Source: Piscicola geometra
Lineage: Eukaryota; Annelida; Clitellata; Hirudinida; Piscicolidae
Direction: 5' to 3'
NCBI GenBank assembly: GCA_943735955.1
Contig: OX030961.1
Span: forward strand, 5,038,420-5,102,419
Length of the DNA: 64,000 nucleotides
In this document: piece by piece, positions 52,931 to 61,804 of the stretch
How the letters are laid out: each line of letters opens with the position of its first letter
Numbering within the stretch: position 1 is the stretch's first letter
Notes under the pieces: generated by a model
Database searches by the model: none
What the model saw: the letters and a program-made list of their open reading frames with translations, nothing else
What the model was told of the DNA's origin: nothing
Position numbers and translations under genes: made by a program

Positions 52931-54250
52931 TGTCGCAAAGATGGCATGACTTTTCGTTCGTTCACATCGAAATATAGCTCAGTTCAGTGTGCTGGGAAAT
53001 ACTACTCATCGATCTGTTGTAGTCGAATGATTAATTATTAATGAACCATTAGAGGCTTTTAAGCAATCAAATGATTAATAAAAGGAAAATTAGCTAACAA
53101 GGTCTCCGTTGGCTCCTGCGGCTTCATCTTTTTTCCGTTTTCACCGTTTGGCACAAGTTTCTTTTGCTTATTCTTGCCCCAGAAGACTGGTTGGTGCTTG
53201 GACTTAGTTGAAGTACACGATCAACAAGTGTAAAAACCGTTCCATATAAGTTCTTTCTAGCTTCTATCTTTATCTGTATTTTGAAACGAAGGTCATGTGG
53301 GAAATTATTTGAATGTTTGGAATCATAACATAATTTTTTTACGATAAAAAAATGATAAGTGATCTTTAAATACCTGTTTGGTGACCAAACTTTGGTCTAA
53401 CGGACTTCTACATTGGTGAAGATGAGATCGATTATTTTTCTCGTAAATCTTGGTTTAGTCCTGCCGTAAGCCTTAAAACTCTGCACTTCCATAAAATTCT
53501 CAGATTTATAAGTATTCTTTTTTGTAATGGTGCAAACCCTACTGGACACAAACCTATTTTCACCGAGCCTGTAGAATCTACAGTGTAGATTATAACTAAT
53601 TAGTAGTAATTATAGAAATCAGTAATAGATATATCATATGTCATAATAAAATTATTAATTACAGACTTGCTCTTTGTGTGCATATGCTATATGCATTTCT
53701 GAAATCTCATTGATTCTAACTGAAGTGACGTTTTTCAAATTTGAATCTGAAAGAACAGAATCTGAAGATAGTGAAAACATATAAACGTTAAAGAATTATA
53801 ATTTTTCTTGATTTTATAAAATTATTTACATTGAACAAATGTAACTAATAAAAACGAATAAAATCATTTGTTTGTGCGACAATTTGAAAAACTTAGAAAT
53901 ATAAAAAGAATATAAGTATAAACCAAATTTCATTTTTTAACAAAAAATTTGAAGATATTTCATCAGGGCAAGTCCCAAATTCGACCAAATATTTTAAAAA
54001 CCAAACAAGCCTTAAATTGTATTTAGGTCTTTGGTTATTACCTACCATCTGGAAGCCGCTTTAACCAGCCGATATTTTTTTATAGAATAAACGAGTATGA
54101 GTATCATATTTTGTCATTTTCATTTTCAACAATTAGTATCAATTATAATTTTTTGTTTTCCTGCCTGATTGTTGATAGATGGCCTCAACGAACTAGGTGA
54201 TCTGATGGGTGTTTAAAATGTAACTACTTGTCATTTTCAACTATAATATA
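52931..54250. other. Non-coding, no gene recognised
   Basis: A minus-strand open piece around 53215-53060 (STKSKHQPVFWGKN onward) has balanced composition and might be a further part of the MULE relic or an isolated exon, but it has no motif I can name. The rest is AT-rich with many stops. Confidence 0.4.
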
Positions 54251-54603
54251 CGCATCACACAACTAAGACGTTGTTCCATTGATTGTGTCATTTTTGATAA
54301 TAAAAAACAAAAAAAACGTCTTTTTAATTTTTTTTATTTTTTAAATCAAGAAATTTAATTATTATATATAACAAAATAAAGCGTGAATTATTTAAATACA
54401 AACCACACACTCGTACAAGAACGCATCACTCAACTAAGACGTTGTTCCATTGATTGTGTCATTTTTGATAATAAAAAACAAAAAAAACGTCTTTTTAATA
54501 TCTTTTATTTTTTAAATCAAGAAATTTAATTATTATATATAACAAAATAAAGTGTGAATTATTTAAATACAAGCCACACACTCGTATAAGAACGCATCAC
54601 ACT
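54251..54603. repeat. Tandem duplication, 171-bp period, two copies plus a fragment
   Basis: The sequence starting cgcatcacacaactaagacg at 54251 is repeated almost exactly at 54422, and a third copy begins at 54593 but breaks off after about 11 bases. Differences between copies are few (for example gcgtgaa/gtgtgaa, caaacc/caagcc). The unit includes an A-rich run and an AT palindrome (attatatataa). Confidence 0.95.
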
Positions 54604-55219
54604 TTTTTTGCCTTATACAATGTTAAACTACCCAAGTAAATTTAAACTTTTAAATGTCTCTATCTTCATTATTAATAATCGCTTTGTAATATATTTGGTA
54701 TATTTTTTCACGTTTTAAACTTCTTTTTCCAAAAATAATAATTTAATTTCCGAAAAGTTAAAATAAAAAATCCGTGCAACTACCTAAACTATATCAAATA
54801 CTAATACAATGACAACAAAAATAACTACACCAACAACACTTATCTACAGAAACTACATTAACAAAAATTAAATCCAAAATAACTACAGCAGCATCAGTGA
54901 TAGTATTGAAAAGTGACTGGAAATATCTTTTTTCTTAAATTTGAATAAACATCCTGTTGATAAATTTGTTTCATTTTTTTGCTAATAATTAATTAATTCC
55001 CAGGAATACTATGGAGGCAAAGTGCTCAAAAGGCATGTTGATTTGAGAAAAATAATGATTTTAAAATAATTAAATTTTGAGAACAAAAACAAAGTTTGAA
55101 AATGTATATTTAAATAAATCTCCATGATAGTGATAAAATAAATAGACAAGTCAAAAAGAATGATCAACAAAGCATGGTAACAGTTGATTCTATAAACCAT
55201 GCAAAACCTACAACAATGA

Positions 55220-56095
55220 TCAATCTTCTTCATCCATATCCTCATCATCTTCTGCATCATCATCTCCATTCTCCTCTTCCTCCTCCTCCAACACCATCTT
55301 CTTCTTCGGCTTCTTCGGAGCCACTGGCTTCAGTCCCTCACTCTCCCGATACGCCTTCATTTCCTGAGGAGGATCGAGTCATCATTCAACTATTCAATGT
55401 GCATATGGGGCTTTCATATTAGCAATATATGAAGATCTTATAAATCACCTTTTCATATCTCTGCTTGTCAACCACAGCCATGCTCTCAAACTTGGCTCTG
55501 TTCTGGCACACCTCCCACCTCTTGCCCAGTTCCTTAGCCACATCTCCTACTCCATAGTCAGGAAACTTGGCCCTCACTTTCGACCTTTCCTCATTGCAAA
55601 AGAAGAAAAAGCCAGATCTGTGTAGGAAGAATACTTTGATTTGAAGACTTAAAATATTAAAATAATTCAACATTTCTGTTAATGTTCTCAAACTTACAGG
55701 GATCTTTTGGGAGCATTTGGGTCCTTGGTCCTCTTCTTCTTTCCCTTTCCCTTTCCACCGCCTTCAGCGTCCTTTTCTGCTGCATTCTTGCTTGCCATGT
55801 CCTCGAATCTCTTCTTCTCTTTGGAAGTCATGGCCTTTGTGAAAAATTGATTTAAGAAATTCAATGACCATATAAATGAATTTTATTTTATAATATGAAG
55901 TATTTATGAAAATAATTATTTAAAATAAAAATATAGAAGCCGAAAAAGAACCTTCCACTTTTCTGAGCATTTCTTGGAGAATTCTGAAAAAACTACAGGT
56001 TCTTCCGGGTGTTTCTTTTTCTGTTCTTCTCTACAAGTCTGCACAAAATATGCATACGACGACATTTTACCCTTTAATTTGCTTCCTCTAGGCAT
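55220..56095 (-). CDS. HMGB: HMGB-type chromatin protein (two HMG boxes plus acidic tail), 197 aa
   Basis: Four coding exons on the minus strand (56095-55952, 55834-55698, 55617-55449, 55363-55220) join in frame to 197 residues. Box A spans residues about 8-75 ([40 protein letters not shown]). A basic linker follows ([17 protein letters not shown]). Box B spans about 95-160 ([31 protein letters not shown]). The tail is short and acidic ([20 protein letters not shown]). Length and layout match metazoan HMGB1/2/3. The start is well placed because no ATG occurs in this frame in the two upstream exon pieces. The protein bends DNA non-specifically in chromatin. Two clustered intron positions split the linker and box B as in other animals. 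Confidence 0.93.
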
Positions 56096-56340
56096 TTCAG
56101 ATTTTTCTGTTGATACACTGAGACTAGTCTTCTGAACACCTTTAATTTTCTCAAAGATTTCAATCGAATCTGTAAAGAGAATATTTGTTCGAACTCACTA
56201 AAGTTGATTCAAATTTGCGCGCATAAAAGCTCGGTATAAGTCCAAAACTCTGGTTTAAAATTGAACTTACCAAAAAAGCACAACAAAGCAAGCCGCCCGC
56301 AAAATGCAACGATGTTATAGGCTAACGGGGGAAGCGGGTT
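56096..56340 (-). promoter_or_regulatory. HMGB 5' leader (probable two-part UTR) and core promoter zone
   Basis: The sequence upstream of the ATG contains a good acceptor (CTTTACAG before 56169) and, further up, a good donor (TTTTTTG|GTAAGT, exon end 56271). This predicts a non-coding first exon ending at 56271 and a 101-base leader intron. The frame is open but has no ATG. The first exon region (about 56271-56340) is the most GC-rich stretch nearby (cgcccgc, acgggggaagcgggt), as expected for a housekeeping start region. The exact start site is not determinable. Confidence 0.5.
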
Positions 56341-56378
56341 GAGTGAGGGAACTAAAGATCTGTGATCTTTAATAGATC

Positions 56379-56384
56379 TTTATT
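56379..56384 (-). terminator. Candidate polyadenylation hexamer AATAAA of GGPP synthase
   Basis: AATAAA on the minus strand lies about 190 bases after the GGPPS stop and only about 40-110 bases before the likely HMGB first exon. If used, the two genes are separated by roughly 100 bases or less. Confidence 0.4.
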
Positions 56385-56574
56385 AAACTTAAATAAATTT
56401 GAACCGAATGATAGTATTAACAATTAACTGAAAATAAAAATATTGCATTGCTATAAAGGCAAAATACAGATTTTTATGACAGAAACACGCAAGCAATAGA
56501 TTATAAAAAATAAAGTTCAATAAAATTTATAACAAGATTATTTAATGAAATCAAAAAGATTTTTTCAATAACTA

Positions 56575-59500
56575 TTAATTGTCACAGGTGAAAATTTCAA
56601 TCATTTTGTTAACTATATCCGTTAACTGATCATTCCCACCAAGATCACTAATTTGTTTGTTTATTCTGAAATAAAAAAGTAATAGAATAAATAAAAGAAT
56701 AAATAAATTTAAAATAAAATAAAATCGAAGTGAGATGTCAACATACTTGGTTACAAGACGACAGACGAAGTGTCTGGTGTATTTGAAGGAGCCACAGTCC
56801 TCCAGCAAACTGATGCAGTGTGCTTTGGCGTGATATTCCTGCGGCTTTTGCTTCAGAATATGTGAGATGCGTCAAGGAAAAGAACACTAGAAAGAGAATG
56901 GAAGGTAAAGAATGAATAATTTAATGGCGATATTGAATCGAATGTGGAAGCGCCTACAAATTGAAAACAAACTACAGAAAAAACATAAAAGGTTTAACTA
57001 TTCATTGAAAGCACACTTCAAAGGGCTTATAGCACTGAATTATGGCGTAAAAGAAATAGATCATTAACAATTAATATGATTCATTATTATAAACTAAATA
57101 AATTAAACTCTAAAAAGGATATTTGAAACGAGATTGTTCTCCGCTTGCGAGTTGATGGCGTGGACGATGGGGAAGGAAAACTTGCCCTCACTCAAATCGT
57201 CTGCGAAGCCTTTCGTTTTTGTCAACTGAGCGAATTTTTAGATTAGCTTTAAGTAAAAAGTTTATTTTAAATTTAAAAACGCTTGATGAAGCAAAAGATT
57301 TACGAGTGATGTTGCGAACTAACTATCAAGTAAATGGCAACATCGAGAACAACACCTCTGAGCTCTTGAGGTTGGCATAGTCGTCTCTGATCTGGAACAA
57401 CAAACCGAGGTCCTTGCACAGGTCTCCAAGGTGACTGAAGTGAAGGCAGTTGTACTAAAATTTTAAAAGATTAAATAGATAGATAACTAAAAAAAGAATA
57501 AAAAAGAATCATTTGAAAAGCAATAAAAAAATTTGTATCAAATACATCTGTTACAAAGCTTATTTCATCAATTTATAAGCTTATGAGTGAAACTTTATAA
57601 AACAAGCAATCTTTTATTTCGTTGGCGGATATAAACACACATAAGATGGAGATTATAGAATGGCGAGTACCTTTGGTTTTTGCTGAAGAGCTGCATGAAC
57701 CTGATGGCCATGAGAAACAGACCTCCAGTCTCTGTGGTGCCAATCCAGGTGAGTGACTAAATGAGTATTTAACTTGATAATTTCATTTGAAAATGGTATA
57801 TCTCTCAGTTCCTTCCCACTAGGAATATCTGATGATGCCACTTAGAGCTCCACACAACATACTGTTCAAGCTCCAGCACCACCCCATGCGCCATCAACGC
57901 ACCTTCAATAGGGTGGTTCCATTTCAAATCTAAATTTGTTAATTTTTATTTTTTTTGGCCAACCCACTATTTGCCTATGTGTCACAAAAACTCACTAGCC
58001 AAAATATTTTTTGCCAAACTAATAACGTTTAAAAAAACGATTTTACCTTTTTATCGATTATTTGACAAAATACGCATTAAAAAAATTAATTATGTAAATT
58101 CATGTCACTCTAGAGGAGAAGCGTTTGATGGCAGGTGCCCTCGAGGAAGTTGGAGGCTCAGACGAGTTTTAATTCAATCATTTCAGCATCCGATTTCTAA
58201 AAACTTGACTTATTTTTCACAAAGAGAAATAACTTGGAATTTAATCGCAGCAAGTCTTGGAATTTAATCTCAGCAATTCTTGCGAGTTGATCCCAGTGAG
58301 TGGCACTCTCCATCAAATTGGGTAATCTGACATTGTGGAACGAAGCATCCTAGGTGGAATCTAGATGGTCAGCCAAGTCGTTGCAAGATTTCAACTCTAG
58401 TTTGACCCGCAATGAAAAACAGAAGAAATGTCTTCTTCAAGTGATCCAGGACCATAGAAAAAATTTCGAAACCAAGTCGTCAGCAGTTGATGCCAAGTAC
58501 AGAGTACATAAATGACAGAACTCAGATGACTATTAAATATTAATATTGATCATTTCGATTTGTAATCTGAATAAAGTTTCCGATATTCACAACTCTCATT
58601 TGCTCTCTGCGGTTTTTTTGACTATAAGAGTTTCAAAAATAAATTTTACAACTTTGGAAGCGTTGAGCAAGTCCCAAATATTATTTTATTCAGTATTTTT
58701 CTTTATAGCCTTTTAAAACTGGTATCACGCACTAAAGAGTTGGCCAACACTATCCTAATCTTTTTTTAAAGAAGCACACCTACACTTATGCACCACCACC
58801 ACCGCTCAAGCCACCACCACCGACTGCGGGTCGCCATGAGAAGGTACTCCTGTTCGGAGGGGCATTGGTGCTGGTCCCTCCAGTGAATCTCACTGCCCTG
58901 TCCCTTGTGCAGCTCCACCATCTGCTCTGTTCGTGGTGTGGTGTAGTGGTAGTGTGTTGGTGTGAGTGTGGTTGTGGTAGTAGTAGTAGTGAAAGAGGTA
59001 CTTTTTAGTGGATGAAGATAACAACTAAGTGATATTCAAATCAGAATGTACTTCAGAACCACTGCAAACTTCATCAGGCAATATTCTATAGCAAGATTAT
59101 TGAATGTATCACAGGTACCTGCGAAAACACACGGAGCTGAGGGGTGGTCGAGGAGGAGAGACTTCTGTAGGGCCAGGAAGCACACATAGTTGGCGCAATT
59201 GATGGTTTGAGGGGTGCCGAAGACGTGGTGCGCAGCTGGAAAAGGTGTTTGCAAAATTTGATCTGAGGCAAACTGAATGATGTACATGTTTTATAATACA
59301 ATATAAATCGTTTGTTTATTCTTGAAGTGTTCGCTTAATATTAAAGGCAGGAAGATTTTTGTCAGATCACCTCTAACACCCCTCCTGAGTTCTGAGGCAT
59401 CTTCTATGTCGTCAAGCCTGCCATTGGTTGTCAATAATTAAAGTTAATGTGGCGTTTACAGTGCACTCATCTTAATGCTGACAATGGAACTCATTGAAGG

Positions 59501-59948
59501 CATTTTTTGAATAAAATAATTTTAAAAATTCGAAACTTAACACGAACTAACAAAAGACTAGCTTCGTGTAACATTTGGATTATTTCATAAATCAAAGTCA
59601 GTTTGTCTTGTGGGATTTGTAGCCAGTGGTTAAAAGCCTGTAACAAAAACAGTAATTAATTGTATAATTAATCTAATGAATACGATAAAAATAATATGAA
59701 AATTCTAAAAACCGTAATGATCTCTTACATCTATAATTGTAACTCTAAAATTCTTTCCAGGAACTTGTAATAAGTATTTGTAGGGTCCTAGCAGAATCTT
59801 CAACAATAAATTCACTTCAATCAGTTAATTAAAAAATAATTCAAATTTGAAATGTAATTAATTTTACTTAAGGATTTTTAGTTTTAAGGGATATTTAATT
59901 ATGCAATACCTCATTTTCTAAGCTTTTATCAACTTCAACTTTTTCCAT
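56575..59948 (-). CDS. GGPS1: Geranylgeranyl pyrophosphate synthase (GGPPS), 11 exons, 302 aa
   Basis: Minus-strand exons 59948-59910, 59797-59729, 59637-59552, 59417-59371, 59235-59119, 58926-58825, 57731-57671, 57434-57356, 57225-57123, 56861-56747 and 56665-56575 join in frame to 302 residues, against 300 in human GGPS1. Motifs in order: [31 protein letters not shown], first Asp motif [56 protein letters not shown], second Asp motif in [39 protein letters not shown], and ISDLGGND. It condenses FPP with IPP to GGPP for protein prenylation in the cytosol. Both metal-binding Asp motifs are intact. Intron nine has AT-AC ends (listed separately). Exon seven's acceptor and exon six's donor (GCA|GTCGGT) were chosen to restore the conserved KTGGLF. 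Confidence 0.95.
56862..57122 (-). other. U12-type AT-AC intron in GGPPS
   Basis: On the minus strand the intron begins ATATCCTTTTT (57122 downward), the textbook U12 AT-AC donor. It contains a consensus branch site TTCCTTGAC (56879-56871). It ends at CTCAC (56862), 10 bases after the branch adenosine. Joining these sites gives VSN-ILKQK, aligning exactly with the conserved VQNILRQR of GGPPS. GT-AG alternatives either delete or insert residues. Confidence 0.9.
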
Positions 59949-60970
59949 TTGTAAAAAATAAAAATGTTCAATTTCAAATAGTAATGAATATAAATATAAA
60001 TATGTTTAAAATTTTTAGATAATGATCTGGTGACAAATTTAGTTTCAGATGTTTAAAATTGAACTTAAGTATCGAATAACCACAAGGAGTTTAATATTTG
60101 AAGCTTTATTAAGTGGTATTGTGAAAACACTGTTTTTAAAGAATAATATTATAATTCGTTAAATAATAATAATAATATAAAACTAATGACAATTCCCAGT
60201 TCAGATGGTTCCTTTAAATTTCAGAGACACCATTACTGGAGGTTGTTAAATAAGTTTCCATGATACTTTTTTAATATACATATTTCATATTGAGTGATTT
60301 TTTTAAAGGTTTAAAACCGAGTAGTTCAAACATTGAGCGCTATGCTAACTCATTTGAAATATTATATATTTGACCAATACTTTTAATATTTTGTTAGACA
60401 ATAAAAACATGCAGTATAATAGAATGAAACTCTTGAGAGATGAAGAAGTCTAAAAAGGTAAACAAAGTTCAAACATTATTTGATGTCTCAGCACACTCCA
60501 TTGATACAAATTCTCAAGTACAAAGCTAGGATGAAATGAAAAAGTAGTGCATGAAAGTAATTTCAGTCGATATAAAGTGTTGTATGAGTACATCAGGATC
60601 TTCAAGGAAAGATTAGCAACATGATTAAATGAGCCAGTTACGAATGACATAATATAAATAACTATAAAAAAACATTAAAATATAAAATAAATTATATATA
60701 CAATTTGAAATATTTAAAAATAAAAAATCATTTAAATGAGAAAATCTCATAAGCAAGATCGGTTGAAAACCAAAACGTATTCCTTCACTATCCCTTACCC
60801 CCACACACATTCACTGCTACACCATGACTATCACAACCTACCACCACCACCCCCTACCACCATGATCACTACCACCACCACCATTATCACTACCACTTTC
60901 ACCTACCACCATCACCTACCACCATTATCACTACCACCAGCACCATTATTCCCATCATTACCACCACCAC
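59949..60970. other. Intergenic between GGPPS and NCLX
   Basis: Contains the GGPPS promoter side and the NCLX 3' UTR side. 60800-60970 is a CCA-rich (ctaccaccacc) tract that directly follows the NCLX stop. No additional gene is seen. Confidence 0.6.
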
Positions 60971-61772
60971 CTACCACGCTATCACGCCCTCCTCAACCAA
61001 CACGGCGACGACCAGGAAGAGGCCGTAGAGCAGGACCAGCAAGAGGCCGTAGCACCTGCCCACGCGGAAGCCGTTCAAAGGAATGAAGACGAGTGTTCCT
61101 GTCAGACTGAGCGCCAACGCCGCAAACAACACGGCCGTTATGTTATCGAACGAGATCTGCGTGATGATGTGCTTGTTGTTGTTGGTGATGGTGTGGTCGC
61201 AGTGTTGTTGTTGCTGATGGTGGGGTCGCAGTGTTGTTGTTGTTGTTAATGGTGGTGGTGTAGTGTTGTTGTTGATGGTGGTGGTGTAGTGTTGTTGTTG
61301 CTTAATTTTGTTCGTGAACTAGTTTAGGAACAACTTTAAAAATCCAATTTCAACCTTCCAAAAGTTCCAAACATATGTATGCTCAAAATATATATAACAG
61401 CTAATTTATGTTATATAAAACAAAGTTATTTTGATGATTATTATTCTGATTTATATTGAAAGTAGAGCACAAGACAAGTGCCTCACAGGGACGGCGTGGT
61501 CAGGAGAGGCGAGAGTGCTGAAGGTGAAGGAGATGCCAATGCCAAGCAGCGTGTCTGTGCAGGCGAGGGAGCGCTCTTTTAAGCAACTAATCCCATTATT
61601 TGCACCAAAAAATATTTACTATAATAAAAGTGTTTGAATATGTTGAAATGAAACTAAAGAATTATGTTAAAGAATCTCCTGACTGAAGAGCGGTCCTCCG
61701 AAGCAGGCAGAGAAGCCCGTCCTGGGAAAGCCTCTCTTAGCCATCGACACGTCCGCTATGAAGTCTATGGTC

Positions 61773-61804
<32 letters not shown>

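Noticed and set aside
56840..57122. GT-AG alternatives for GGPPS intron nine (donor GTTTCA or GTTTAA with acceptor CTGAAG)
   Set aside because: They delete or add residues relative to the conserved family segment and use poor donors, whereas the AT-AC sites give an exact fit.
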